Source: Acidobacteriota bacterium
GTDB taxonomy: Bacteria; Acidobacteriota; Terriglobia; Bryobacterales; UBA6623
DNA: 64,000 bases
Assembly: GCA_016125275.1 (NCBI GenBank)
Contig: WGMB01000003.1
Location: 1,281,896-1,345,895 of the forward strand
Direction: 5' to 3'
Shown: in pieces, positions 1 through 8,773 of the stretch
Position numbering within the stretch: the first letter of the stretch is position 1
Layout: each line of letters starts with the position of its first letter
Notes under the pieces: model-generated
What the model was told of the DNA's origin: nothing
The model's input: the letters and a program-made list of their open reading frames with translations, nothing else
Database searches by the model: none
Program-made: the position numbers and the translations under genes

Positions 1-156
1 GAAGAAGCCCGTCAGGGGATCTCGCGAACAGGGCTCGAGCTCGCCGCCCAGCACATTGCGCGACGACCGGCGCGAGACGACCGCGTGGCCGTTGGTCGGC
101 CGGTGGCCGTTGACGGGAAATCCGTTACTCGACGACATCGTGTTGCTACCCAGCAT
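1..156 (-). CDS. DUF2237 family protein, 3' part outside the window
   Basis: Only the first 52 codons lie in the window; the frame runs open through base 1. After a Ser/Asn-rich start (ATG at 156, or a second in-frame ATG at 138) comes NVLGGELEPCSRDPLTGFF, which matches the N-terminal signature of the DUF2237 family as I know it (NVLG.. LEPCS.DP.TGF). The family is a small cysteine-containing protein of unknown biochemical role. It lies 45 nt downstream of the ABC permease on the same strand, so it may be its last operon member. The identification rests on this short motif. Confidence 0.72.
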   Translation of the reverse strand, partial: MLGSNTMSSSNGFPVNGHRPTNGHAVVSRRSSRNVLGGELEPCSRDPLTGFF

Positions 157-201
157 GCCAGATTCAGCACGCCTTCCGGCCCTCGAGCCCGGGCCGAGCC
201 G

Positions 202-840
202 TCAACGGGCGATGCGGCGTTCCGCCCATCCGAGCCCGAAATCGGCGGCCAGCGCCAGCAGCGCCGACGGAACGGCCCCTAGCAGAATCAGCCGCGCGTT
301 GACCGTCTGCAGCCCCGTAAAGATGAACGTCCCCAGCCCGCCGGCGCCGATCAGGGCCGCAATCGTCGTCACTCCCACGCAGGTCACCGTCGCCACGCGT
401 AGCCCGGCCAGAATCAGCGGCGCGGCCAGCGGCAGTTCCACCAGACGCAGCAACTGCCAGTCCGTCATCCCCATCGCCAGGGCCGATTCGCGCACCGAGG
501 GGTCCACGCCGCGCACGCCCTCGTAGGCGTTGCGCAGGATGGGCAGTAGCGCGTAGAGCGTGAGCGCGATGACCGCCGAGCGCGCGCCGATGCCGCCGAT
601 CAGCGGGATGGGGATCAGGAAGCCGAACAGCGCCAGGCTCGGAATCGTCTGCACCACGTTGGCGAAGCCCAGCGCCCAACGCTCCAGCCTCGGCCGGCGG
701 GTGACGGCCACGCCCAGCGGAATCCCGATGGCGGCCGCGATGCCGATGGCCAACAGCGTCAGCCAAAGGTGCTCTCCGGTCCGTCGCAACAGCTCGGGGG
801 CGTGCAGCGCCAGAAACTCGCCCAGCGGCTGAGGGTTCAT
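202..840 (-). CDS. Osmoprotectant-type ABC transporter permease (OpuCB/YehY-like)
   Basis: A 212-residue inner-membrane permease with about five to six hydrophobic segments and the binding-protein-dependent transport loop near residues 125-165 (ESALAMGMTDWQLLRLVELP), where the ATPase docks. Length and sequence resemble the OpuCB/ProW/YehY permeases that import glycine betaine, choline or related compounds. The ATG at 840 is chosen because it overlaps the stop codon of the ATPase gene by 4 bp (ATGA), which implies translational coupling; a longer frame would reach back into the ATPase gene. No substrate-binding protein is in the window, so the substrate is unknown; the binding protein could lie beyond base 1. 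Confidence 0.88.
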   Translation of the reverse strand: MNPQPLGEFLALHAPELLRRTGEHLWLTLLAIGIAAAIGIPLGVAVTRRPRLERWALGFANVVQTIPSLALFGFLIPIPLIGGIGARSAVIALTLYALLPILRNAYEGVRGVDPSVRESALAMGMTDWQLLRLVELPLAAPLILAGLRVATVTCVGVTTIAALIGAGGLGTFIFTGLQTVNARLILLGAVPSALLALAADFGLGWAERRIAR

Positions 841-1577
841 GCGGCGCTCTCCCGGAACCGGCGCACGCGCTCTTCGGGCGCGGCTTCGAACTCCGCCGGC
901 GTTCCGCGCCACACCACCCGGCCCTGCTCCAGCAGAGCGATCCGGTCCGCCAGCAGCAGGGCTTCGCGCACGTCATGGGTCACCAGCACGATCGTCTTGC
1001 GCAGCGCGCCTTGCAGCCGCAGCAACTCCTGTTGCAGGTCGCGCCGCGTGATCGGGTCGAGGGCGCCGAAAGGCTCGTCGAGCAGCAGGATGGGCGGGTC
1101 CGCCGCCAAGGCCCGGGCGACGCCCACACGCTGCCGCTGGCCGCCGGAGAGCTCGCGGGGCCGCCGGGCGGCGACAGCGTCGGGCTCCAGACCCACCAAC
1201 TCCAGCAACTCCCGCACGCGCCGGCGGACGGCCTCCTCCGGCCGGCCCTCCAGCCGCGGCACGACGCCCACGTTGCGCTCCACGCTCCAGTGTGGAAAGA
1301 GCCCCACCTCCTGGATTACGTAGCCGATGCGGCGGCGTAAGCGGATGGGGTCCCAGTCGAGCGTGCGGCGGTCCTCCACCCACACCTCGCCGGCCGAGGG
1401 CGACTGCAGGCGGTTGATGAGCCGCAGGAGCGAGGTTTTGCCGGAACCGCTGCGGCCCAGCAGGGCCAGCGTTTGGCCGGCCGCCGCGTCGAGCGTGACG
1501 TCGTCGAGAATCAGCGCCTCGCCGATTTGATAGCGAACGCTTTCCAGGCGGACCGGCGAGATCGCGGCGGAGTCCAT
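837..1577 (-). CDS. ABC transporter ATP-binding protein (osmoprotectant type)
   Basis: A 246-residue ATPase with all nucleotide-binding motifs: Walker A GRSGSGKT near residue 42, signature LSGGQRQRV, Walker B ILLLDEP, and the switch histidine in LVTHD. It would energise the permease encoded immediately downstream, with which it shares a 4-bp ATGA overlap. The sequence is closest in feel to OpuCA/ProV ATPases, but it stops after the ATPase domain and lacks the C-terminal CBS pair that those ion-strength sensors carry, so direct osmotic gating is doubtful. The substrate cannot be read from the sequence. Confidence 0.9.
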   Translation of the reverse strand: MDSAAISPVRLESVRYQIGEALILDDVTLDAAAGQTLALLGRSGSGKTSLLRLINRLQSPSAGEVWVEDRRTLDWDPIRLRRRIGYVIQEVGLFPHWSVERNVGVVPRLEGRPEEAVRRRVRELLELVGLEPDAVAARRPRELSGGQRQRVGVARALAADPPILLLDEPFGALDPITRRDLQQELLRLQGALRKTIVLVTHDVREALLLADRIALLEQGRVVWRGTPAEFEAAPEERVRRFRESAA

Positions 1578-1611
1578 GGGGGCTCCGCGTTATGGTAGCT
1601 CGCCGCGGCCG

Positions 1612-1932
1612 TCAGGCGACCCGGTCCAGTGAGATGTCGATGACCTCCAGGCCGATGCGGTAGCGGCCCGCCGCCGTGAGCTTGGAGTGCGCCACGCGCG
1701 CCGCGGCGTCCACACGGAGGCGCAGGTCGGGCCTGGAAAGGACCCCTTTGACTTCCACTTCCACGCCTCGATCCAGCGGCGTGAAGGTCTCCACGCCGAG
1801 ACCGCCGACGCTGACATCGACCAATTGGGCCATGATGGGCCGATAGGGCGGAGGCCCGCTGCGCGGCGTCAACCGCAAGCCGCAAGGGGTCTCCACCGGA
1901 ATCCGGCGCTTATCCCGGCGATCGCTGCTCAT
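1612..1932 (-). CDS. PilZ domain protein
   Basis: A 106-residue protein starting MSSDRRDKRRIPVE. It carries the two c-di-GMP-binding elements of PilZ: an Arg-rich RRDKRR box at residues 5-10 and D-V-S-V-G-G (the DxSxxG motif) about 40 residues later. PilZ proteins bind cyclic di-GMP and pass the signal to motility, polysaccharide or transcription targets; the target here is unknown. The ATG at 1932 is chosen because the PilZ homology starts straight after it and the 29 upstream in-frame residues look non-coding. It is divergent from the amidohydrolase gene at 2012. Confidence 0.8.
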   Translation of the reverse strand: MSSDRRDKRRIPVETPCGLRLTPRSGPPPYRPIMAQLVDVSVGGLGVETFTPLDRGVEVEVKGVLSRPDLRLRVDAAARVAHSKLTAAGRYRIGLEVIDISLDRVA

Positions 1933-1998
1933 ACGGAGCGCTATCGACCGGGCCGGGGTAATCCTATAGCAGCCTCCGGAAATATTCTTTGCTTTGCG

Positions 1999-2004
1999 AT
2001 AATC
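1999..2004 (+). promoter_or_regulatory. -10-like hexamer 7 nt before an ATG
   Basis: GATAAT (one mismatch to TATAAT) ends seven bases before the ATG at 2012. If used, transcription would start at or near the start codon and give a leaderless mRNA. No convincing -35 is visible, so the call rests on the hexamer and on the same spacing recurring at other genes in the window. Confidence 0.4.
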
Positions 2005-2011
2005 AGGCCCG

Positions 2012-3430
2012 ATGCGCACCGCTCTCCTCCCCCTCGCCCTGCTCGCTCTGCTGGCCGCCTCCGCCCCGGCCCAGACCTATGACATCGTCATTCGAGGAGG
2101 CCGCGTGATGGACCCGGCCACGGGCCTGGACAAGGTTCTCAACGTGGGCGTCGACGGCGGCGAGATCGCCGTGCTGGCCGACTACGACATCGAAGGCCGC
2201 ACGGTTCTGGAAGCCTCCGGCCGCGTGGTGGCCCCGGGCTTCATCGACCTCCATGAGCACGGCCAGAGCCCCGCCAACTACCGCGCGCAGATCCACGACG
2301 GAGTGACGACGGCGCTGGAGCTCGAGATCGGCGTGGAAGACATCCCGTCGTGGTACGCCGAACGCGAGGGCAAGGCCCCGGTCAACTACGGCGCCTCCAT
2401 CTCGCACCCCTACTCGCGCAACATCGCCGAGATCGGCAAGAACCCCGGCCTGGAGGGCGAGGCCCTGATGCGGCCGCTCACCGAGGACGAGCTCGTCAAG
2501 CTGGAACGACGCATCGCCATGCAGCTCGGCGAAGGCGCCGTCGCGGTCGGATTCGGCATCGCCTACACGCCGGGCGTCACGCAGCAGGAGCTGAACCGCA
2601 TCTTCACCAAGGCCGCCGGCTACAACGCCGTCTGCCACGTCCACATGCGCGGCGGCTACAACCTCGAGAACCTCAACGAGCTGCTGGCGGCGGCCGAGGC
2701 CAGCGGCGCCTCGCTGCACATCGTCCACATCAACTCCAGCGCCAAAAAGGAAGCGGCCAAGTACCTGGAGGCCATCGAGGCCGCCCGCAAGCGCGGCATC
2801 GACGTGACCACCGAGTGCTACCCCTACAACCAGGGCTCCACGCTGATCCAGTCCCACCTGTTCGACGACTGGGAGACCAACCCGCTCTACACCGACAAGT
2901 ACATCAACGAGTTCATCTGGGTGGAGACGGGAGAGCGCCTGAACCGCAAGACCTTCGCCGAGAAGCGCAAGATCGGCGGCACCATCATCACGCCCCCGGG
3001 CTACTCCATGGAGACCGTGGAGATGCTGGTGGCGCATCCGCTGACGATGATCGCCTCCGACGGCATGTGGATCGACCAGGGTCGCGCCCATCCGCGCACC
3101 TACGGCACCTACTCGCGCATCCTCGGCCACTACGTGCGGGAGCGGAAGGCGCTGACGCTGATGGAAGCGCTGAAGAAGATGACGATCATGCCGGCGGAGC
3201 GGGTGGCGGGCCGCGTCCCGAGCATGCGCAAGAAGGGCCGGGTCGAGCCGGGCATGGACGCCGACCTGGTCGTCTTCGACCCCAACACGGTGATCGACAA
3301 GGGCACCTACCAGGACCCGGCGCAATACTCGGCGGGCTTCTCGCACGTGCTGGTGAACGGCGTGATTACCTTGCGCGACGGCAAGTTCGTGGAAGACGCC
3401 GCCGGCGGCATCGCCATCCGGGCGCGCTGA
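2012..3430 (+). CDS. Secreted amidohydrolase, N-acyl-D-amino-acid deacylase-like
   Basis: A 472-residue metal-dependent hydrolase of the amidohydrolase superfamily with a cleavable signal peptide (hydrophobic residues 4-16, AxA-type site ASAPA). The metal-binding HxH is in PGFIDLHEHG near residue 85; later motifs ECYPYNQGS and IASDGMW and the C-terminal GMDADLVVFDP match the D-aminoacylase/dihydroorotase-like branch. The family hydrolyses N-acyl-D-amino acids or cyclic amides; export suggests action on peptidoglycan or peptide-derived material in the periplasm, which is inference. The gene stands alone: divergent from the PilZ gene and convergent with the sulfatase, with only 13 bp between stop codons. 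Confidence 0.85.
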   Translation: MRTALLPLALLALLAASAPAQTYDIVIRGGRVMDPATGLDKVLNVGVDGGEIAVLADYDIEGRTVLEASGRVVAPGFIDLHEHGQSPANYRAQIHDGVTTALELEIGVEDIPSWYAEREGKAPVNYGASISHPYSRNIAEIGKNPGLEGEALMRPLTEDELVKLERRIAMQLGEGAVAVGFGIAYTPGVTQQELNRIFTKAAGYNAVCHVHMRGGYNLENLNELLAAAEASGASLHIVHINSSAKKEAAKYLEAIEAARKRGIDVTTECYPYNQGSTLIQSHLFDDWETNPLYTDKYINEFIWVETGERLNRKTFAEKRKIGGTIITPPGYSMETVEMLVAHPLTMIASDGMWIDQGRAHPRTYGTYSRILGHYVRERKALTLMEALKKMTIMPAERVAGRVPSMRKKGRVEPGMDADLVVFDPNTVIDKGTYQDPAQYSAGFSHVLVNGVITLRDGKFVEDAAGGIAIRAR

Positions 3431-3443
3431 GGGCCTACCGACT

Positions 3444-4892
3444 TCAGCGCAGCTCGAGCGTGCTGCGGTCGACGTGTTCCACGTGGCCGCGGGGCCGCAG
3501 GCGGCTGCCCTTGACGCCTCGGTCGCCCAGGTCCCTCCGCGCCTGCTCGGCCAGCTCCGTCAACCGGCGCACCACGTCGGGGTGCTCCGCCGCCACGTCG
3601 TGCGTGGAGCTTACGTCTTCCACCACGTTGAACAGCAGCGGCTGCTTGCCCTCGCCCGGCGCGAAGTGCGGGTGCCGGTCAAAGCTTTCGAGCGGCACGA
3701 ACAGCTTCCAGGGACCGCTGCGGACTGCCTGGAGCTGCTCCCTCTCGTAGTAGTAGAAGGCCTTGTAGGGAGAGGCGCCGCAGGGCTTGCCGAACAGCAG
3801 CTCGCGAATGTCGTAACCGTCGAGCACGCGGTCGCTGGGCGGCTCTCCGCCGGCCAGCTTCGCGAAGGTCGGCAGCAGGTCCATGGTCGAGGCCATCTCG
3901 GCGCAAACGCTTCCCGCCGGGACGGCGCCGGGCTGCCACACGATCGTCGGAACGCGGAAAGCGCCCTCGCCGGTGGTATAGCCGCGGCCGTGCAGCGGAG
4001 CGTTGCTGCCGCGCGAGGGGTCCGTGGGGTCCTGGGCCAGCGGGGAGCCGTTGTCGGAGGTCCAGATCACCAGGGTGTTTTCGGCGATGCCCAGCTCGGT
4101 GAGCTTGTCGAGAATCTGTCCGGCCGACCAGTCCAGCTCCTCGATCGAGTCGCCCCAAGGCCCGTTGCGGCTCTTGCCCCGGAACGCCGGGCTGGAGAAC
4201 GGTTCCGGCGTGCTGCCGGGCATCGCCTGCGGCATGTAGAGGAAGAACGGCCGGTCGGCATTGGCTTCGATGAACGCCAGCGCCCGCTCGGTGTAGCGCT
4301 TGGTCAGCCAGTTGCGGTCCACCGGCGCGTCGATCACCTTCTCGTTCTCCATCAGCGGCAACGGAGGCCAATTGTTGCCGTCGTAGCGATCCCCCAGCCG
4401 CCGGCCGACCTCCTGGGTCATGTCGTCGCTGTAGGGGACCCCGTAGAAGAGGTCGAAACCTTGTCGCATCGGCAGAAACGGCGGCTGGTCGCCCAGGTGC
4501 CACTTGCCGATCATCGCCGAGGCGTAGCCCAGCGGCTGGAGCACCTCGGCGATGGTGATCTCGTCGGGGTTGAGCCCATAGGGCGACAAGGGGCGCAGCA
4601 CCTGGCCGTCGCGCGGATTGTCGTGCAGGCCGATGCGCTGGGAGTAGCTGCCGGTCATCAGGCTGGCCCGCGAAGGCGTGCAGACCCCGGCCGTCACGTA
4701 GAAATGCGTGAACTTGCGGCCTTCGGCGGCCATCCGGTTGAGGTGGGGGGTGCGGTGGAGCTGGGAGCCGAAGGGCTCGATGTCGCCGTAGCCCAGATTG
4801 TCGGTGTAGATGACGATGAAGCTGGGAGGCGCCGCCCGCAGCAGGCCCCCTAATAGCAGGCAGAGGCAGGCGGCCAGCGCGGTGTTCTTCAT
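3444..4892 (-). CDS. Secreted type I sulfatase (arylsulfatase family)
   Basis: A 482-residue alkaline-phosphatase-fold sulfatase with an N-terminal signal peptide. The C-T-P-S-R motif at residues 71-75 is the site where Cys71 is converted to formylglycine, the catalytic aldehyde. Metal-site elements are present (TDNLGYGD near residue 30, GKWHLG, TSDNGSP). The usual second Asp of the N-terminal metal motif is Asn here (DN rather than DD). It would hydrolyse sulfate esters of polysaccharides or small molecules outside the cytoplasm; no maturase is in the window. The ATG at 4892 is chosen because the signal peptide begins there; an in-frame ATG at 4904 is possible. It follows the PH-like gene by 41 bp on the same strand and may have its own promoter. 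Confidence 0.88.
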   Translation of the reverse strand: MKNTALAACLCLLLGGLLRAAPPSFIVIYTDNLGYGDIEPFGSQLHRTPHLNRMAAEGRKFTHFYVTAGVCTPSRASLMTGSYSQRIGLHDNPRDGQVLRPLSPYGLNPDEITIAEVLQPLGYASAMIGKWHLGDQPPFLPMRQGFDLFYGVPYSDDMTQEVGRRLGDRYDGNNWPPLPLMENEKVIDAPVDRNWLTKRYTERALAFIEANADRPFFLYMPQAMPGSTPEPFSSPAFRGKSRNGPWGDSIEELDWSAGQILDKLTELGIAENTLVIWTSDNGSPLAQDPTDPSRGSNAPLHGRGYTTGEGAFRVPTIVWQPGAVPAGSVCAEMASTMDLLPTFAKLAGGEPPSDRVLDGYDIRELLFGKPCGASPYKAFYYYEREQLQAVRSGPWKLFVPLESFDRHPHFAPGEGKQPLLFNVVEDVSSTHDVAAEHPDVVRRLTELAEQARRDLGDRGVKGSRLRPRGHVEHVDRSTLELR

Positions 4893-4902
4893 CGTTCGGC
4901 CC

Positions 4903-4908
4903 ATTGTA
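4903..4908 (-). promoter_or_regulatory. -10-like hexamer upstream of the sulfatase
   Basis: On the minus strand TACAAT ends ten bases before the ATG at 4892. It would let the sulfatase be transcribed apart from the cus operon upstream. The upstream -35 region is poor (a GACA core at best), so this is tentative. Confidence 0.35.
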
Positions 4909-4933
4909 ACGAGGGCGGTCTCAGGCTTGTCGC

Positions 4934-5620
4934 CTACGGGCGGTCGACCAGCGCATAGAGCTTCTGCTTCAGCGCCCGATAGAGCTCCGGGTCCAACCGA
5001 GTTCCCAACTGGAACCGCCAAGTCCGCAGCTCGCCCCGATGCCCCGCGCGGGATTCCCGGGTATGCGCCTCCAGCTCGAAGGGGTCCGCCGACCAGACGC
5101 TCTCCAGCCCCTGCCCCAGCCGCCAGTCGCGGTCGTGCGCGTCGTCCTCGGAGTCAAACACCACACGGTCCTGATAGAACAGCAGCTCGCCCTGGCAGCC
5201 GCCCAGCCCATGCAGGTGCTTGGCCGACAGCCGCAGACGCGGCTCGTCAGCCTCTGCAATCACGCGGTCCACGGCCGGGCGCGCCACGTGGGCGGCGACG
5301 GCGCGGAACAGCTCGTCGCCGATCTCCCCGGTCTGCAAGGTGAAGCGCAGCTCACGGTCCTGCCCCAGCCGCCAGGTCACGTCCTCGTAGGTCAGCAGCC
5401 GCAGCTCGGTGCGGCTCACCCGGTCGAGCGTCTGGATCTCGCCGTACTCCCAGCGCAGCGGCGGCTTGTCGCCCTTCGGTTGGAACTCGACGGCCTCGGG
5501 CGTGAGCTCCAGGCGCCCGGCCTGGTCCCGCCACAGCGGCTTGTGCAGAACGGCGTCAAACGCGGCGCTCTGGGCCAGGGCCTGGGCGGCCAGCAGCAGG
5601 GTCAGAATAGCGAGCCTCAT
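4934..5620 (-). CDS. Exported protein of unknown function with two PH-like halves
   Basis: I do not recognise a named family. The 228-residue product has a signal peptide (MRLAILTLLLAAQALAQS). The mature part looks like a tandem duplication: each half has a short amphipathic start, a run of predicted beta strands rich in W, R and E, and ends in a helix (LFRAVAAHVARP in the first half, LYRALKQKLYALVD in the second). That pattern resembles bacterial PH/GRAM-like folds, but this is inference from secondary-structure reading only. The ATG at 5620 overlaps the stop of the cusA-like gene by 4 bp (ATGA), so it is translated with the metal pump and is probably the last gene of that operon. A periplasmic accessory role is possible but unproven. 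Confidence 0.7.
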   Translation of the reverse strand: MRLAILTLLLAAQALAQSAAFDAVLHKPLWRDQAGRLELTPEAVEFQPKGDKPPLRWEYGEIQTLDRVSRTELRLLTYEDVTWRLGQDRELRFTLQTGEIGDELFRAVAAHVARPAVDRVIAEADEPRLRLSAKHLHGLGGCQGELLFYQDRVVFDSEDDAHDRDWRLGQGLESVWSADPFELEAHTRESRAGHRGELRTWRFQLGTRLDPELYRALKQKLYALVDRP

Positions 5621-8600
5621 AGCGTCTCCTCCATCGCGTGAAAGCCGGTGAATCGCCGGCCCGGCGGCAGCCCTCGGCTGCGCCACAGGTAGTAGATGAT
5701 CGGGTAGACCAGCAGCACCACGACGCCCGAGGTCAGCACGCCGCCCACCAGCGGCGTGGCGATGCGCTTCATCACGTCGGCGCCCGTTCCCGTGCTCCAC
5801 AGAATCGGGAACAAGCCGATCATGTCGGTGGCGATCGTCATCAGGATCGGCCGCACGCGCTTGACCGAGCCGTCATGGATCGACTGCAACAGGTCGTTGC
5901 GGTCCCTCATGCGGCCGGCCGCCACGTACTTGCGGTAGGAGCCGTCGAGGTACAGCAGCAGCACGATGGCCGTCTCGGCATACAGCCCGGCCAGCGCGAT
6001 CATCCCCACCCAGACGGCGATGCTGAGGTTGTAGTCCAGCCAGTAGAGCAGCCACACCGCGCCGATCAGCGCGAACGGCACGCCGGCCAGCACCAGGCCG
6101 GTCTCCATCACGGAGCCGCGGTTGAGGTAGATGATCACGAAGATCAGCAGCAGCGTCAGCGGAATCACATAGCGCAGCCGCCGCTCGGCCCGCTGCATGT
6201 ATTCGTATTGGCCGCTCCAGGAGATCGTGTAACCCGGCGGCAGAGGGACCTTCTCGGCCACCGTCGCCCGCGCCGCCTCCACATAGCCGCCGATGTCGTG
6301 CGTGCGGATGTCCACGTAGACCCAGGCGTTGGGCTTGGCGTTCTCGCTCTTGATCGCCGGCGGCCCCAACTGGTAGCGGATGTCTGCGAGCTGCCCTAGC
6401 GGAATCTGCAAGCCGGTGGGCGTGGAGACCAGCACTTGCCGCAGCCGCGGCAGATCGTCGCGCAGCTCCCGGCTGTAGCGCAGGTTCACCGGATAGCGCT
6501 CCAGCCCCTCGACGGTGGTGGTGATGTTCATGCCGCCGATGGCGCTCATGATCGTCTCCTGCACGTCGTCGACGGTCAGCCCGTAGCGGGCGATGGCGCG
6601 CCGGTCGATCTCGAAGTCCAGGTAGTTGCCGCCCATCACCCGCTCGGCGAAGGCGCTCAACGTGCCCGGAACCTCCCGCACGGCGCGCTCGACCTGCTTG
6701 CCCAGGTCCTCGAGCACGGTCAGGTCCGGCCCGGCGATCTTGATGCCGACCGGCGTCTTGATGCCGGTGGAGAGCATGTCGATGCGGGTCTTGATGGGCA
6801 TCGTCCAGGCGTTGGTGACGCCGGGAATCTGCAAGGCCGCGTTCATCTCGTCGATCAGTTTGTCCGGCGTCATTCCGGGCCGCCACTCGCTCTCCGGCTT
6901 GAGCGAGATGGTCGTCTCCACCATCGACAGCGGCGCCGGATCGGTGGCCGTGTCGGCCCGGCCGATCTTTCCGAAGACGTGGTCCACCTCCGGGAATGTC
7001 TTGATGACCTTGTCCGTCTGCTGCAGCAGCTCGCGCGCCTTGGTCGCCGACAGGCCCGGCAGGGTGGTCGGCATGTAGAGCAGGTCGCCCTCCCACAGCG
7101 GCGGCATGAACTCCGAGCCCAACTGCCGGTACGGCATCACGGTGAGCAGCAGCGCCGCCGCCATGGCCGACAGCACCAGCCAGCGGAACCGCAGGCTCAG
7201 CTCCAGCAACGGCCGGTAGAGCGCGATGAGCAAGCGGCTCACCGGGTTGCGCTCCTCCGGCAGGATTCGCCCGCGCACCCAGTAGCCGGTCAGCACCGGA
7301 ATCAGCGTGACCGCCAGGATCGCCGCCGCCGCCATCGAATAGGTCTTGGTGAAGGCCAACGGCTGGAACAGCCGCCCCTCCTGCGCCTCCAGCGTGAACA
7401 CCGGCAGGAACGACACCGTGATCACCAGCAGCGAGAAGAACAGCGACGGCCCGACCTCCTTCGACGAGGCCCGGATGATCTCCCAGTGCGGCTTCTTGCC
7501 GCGGTCGGCGGCCAGGTGCTGGTGGGCGTTCTCCACCATCACGATGCCGGCGTCGACCATCGTCCCGATCGCCACGGCGATGCCGCCCAGCGACATGATG
7601 TTCGCGCTCACGCCCTGCAGCCACATCACGATGAACGCCATCAAGATGCCGATGGGCAGCGACAGGATCGCCACCGCGGCGCTGCGGACGTGCAGTAGGA
7701 AGACCAGGCACACCAGCCCCACGATCACGAACTGCTGCGTCAGGCTCGACTCCAGGTTGTCGATGGTGCGCTCGATCAGCGCCGTGCGGTCGTAGGCCGT
7801 CCGGATCTGCACGCCTTCGGGCAGGCCCGCCTGCACCTCGGCCAGCCGCTTCTTCACGGCCTGGATCACGCCGCGCGCGTCGGCGCCGTGGCGCACCACC
7901 ACGATGCCGCCCACCACCTCGCCCTCGCCGTCCCAGTCGGCGATGCCGCGGCGAATGTCAGGGCCCATCTGCACGTGCGCCACGTCCTCGAGCAGGATCG
8001 GCGAGCCCGAGGAATCCACGCCCAGGGCGATCTGGCGGATGTCGTCGAGCGACTCGATGTAGCCCAGCCCGCGGATCATGAACTCTTTCTCGGCGACCTC
8101 CAGCAGCCGCCCGCCGGCGTCGCTGTTGCTGCGGGCCACCGCGCCGCGGATCTTCGAGATGGGGATGTCGTAGGCCCTGAGCTTGTTGGGGTCCACGGTG
8201 ATCTGGTACTGCCGCACGAAGCCGCCCAGCGAGGCGACTTCTGAGACGCCGGGCACGGAGGTGAGCTCGTACTTGAGGAACCAGTCCTGCATCGAGCGCA
8301 GCTCGCTGAGGTCGTGCCGGTCGGATTCGAGCGCATACAGGAACGCCCAACCCACGCCGGTCGCGTCCGGTCCCAGCGACGGCCGCACCCCGGCCGGCAA
8401 CCGGCCCGCGGCGTAGCTGAGCGACTCCAGCACGCGGCTGCGCGCCCAGTAGAGGTCCGTGCCGTCTTCGAAGATCACGTACACGAACGAAAAGCCGAAG
8501 AACGAGTAGCCGCGCACGACCTTGGCGAACGGCGCGGCCAGCAACTGCGTGGTCAGCGGATAGGTGACCTGGTCCTCCACGATCCGCGGCGCCTGCCCCG

Positions 8601-8760
8601 GGTACTCGGTGTAGACGATCACCTGCACGTCGGAGAGATCCGGGATGGCGTCCAGCGGCGTATGCGCCACCGCGTACACGCCCGCGGCGGTCACGAAGGC
8701 GGTCAGCAGCAGCACCAGAAAGCGGTTGTCCAGGCACCAGTCGATGAGTCGGTCGAACAT
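5617..8760 (-). CDS. cusA: CusA-like heavy-metal RND efflux pump (Cu(I)/Ag(I) type)
   Basis: A 1047-residue inner-membrane RND transporter, full length for the heavy-metal branch, with the usual twelve-TM layout and two large periplasmic loops. The three methionines that bind Cu(I)/Ag(I) in E. coli CusA (M573, M623, M672) are matched at M563 (DLLYMPTTLPG), M613 (PLSMVETT) and M662 (RIDMLSTGIK), all with the same offset of ten. The proton-relay aspartate lies in TM4 at D403 (GTMVDAGIVMVEN). This supports a monovalent metal substrate over Zn/Co/Cd. It works as a trimer with the adaptor and outer-membrane channel encoded just upstream; the adaptor gene ends 13 bp before it. Confidence 0.93.
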   Translation of the reverse strand: MFDRLIDWCLDNRFLVLLLTAFVTAAGVYAVAHTPLDAIPDLSDVQVIVYTEYPGQAPRIVEDQVTYPLTTQLLAAPFAKVVRGYSFFGFSFVYVIFEDGTDLYWARSRVLESLSYAAGRLPAGVRPSLGPDATGVGWAFLYALESDRHDLSELRSMQDWFLKYELTSVPGVSEVASLGGFVRQYQITVDPNKLRAYDIPISKIRGAVARSNSDAGGRLLEVAEKEFMIRGLGYIESLDDIRQIALGVDSSGSPILLEDVAHVQMGPDIRRGIADWDGEGEVVGGIVVVRHGADARGVIQAVKKRLAEVQAGLPEGVQIRTAYDRTALIERTIDNLESSLTQQFVIVGLVCLVFLLHVRSAAVAILSLPIGILMAFIVMWLQGVSANIMSLGGIAVAIGTMVDAGIVMVENAHQHLAADRGKKPHWEIIRASSKEVGPSLFFSLLVITVSFLPVFTLEAQEGRLFQPLAFTKTYSMAAAAILAVTLIPVLTGYWVRGRILPEERNPVSRLLIALYRPLLELSLRFRWLVLSAMAAALLLTVMPYRQLGSEFMPPLWEGDLLYMPTTLPGLSATKARELLQQTDKVIKTFPEVDHVFGKIGRADTATDPAPLSMVETTISLKPESEWRPGMTPDKLIDEMNAALQIPGVTNAWTMPIKTRIDMLSTGIKTPVGIKIAGPDLTVLEDLGKQVERAVREVPGTLSAFAERVMGGNYLDFEIDRRAIARYGLTVDDVQETIMSAIGGMNITTTVEGLERYPVNLRYSRELRDDLPRLRQVLVSTPTGLQIPLGQLADIRYQLGPPAIKSENAKPNAWVYVDIRTHDIGGYVEAARATVAEKVPLPPGYTISWSGQYEYMQRAERRLRYVIPLTLLLIFVIIYLNRGSVMETGLVLAGVPFALIGAVWLLYWLDYNLSIAVWVGMIALAGLYAETAIVLLLYLDGSYRKYVAAGRMRDRNDLLQSIHDGSVKRVRPILMTIATDMIGLFPILWSTGTGADVMKRIATPLVGGVLTSGVVVLLVYPIIYYLWRSRGLPPGRRFTGFHAMEETL

Positions 8761-8773
8761 GGCTGCGGCCTCC

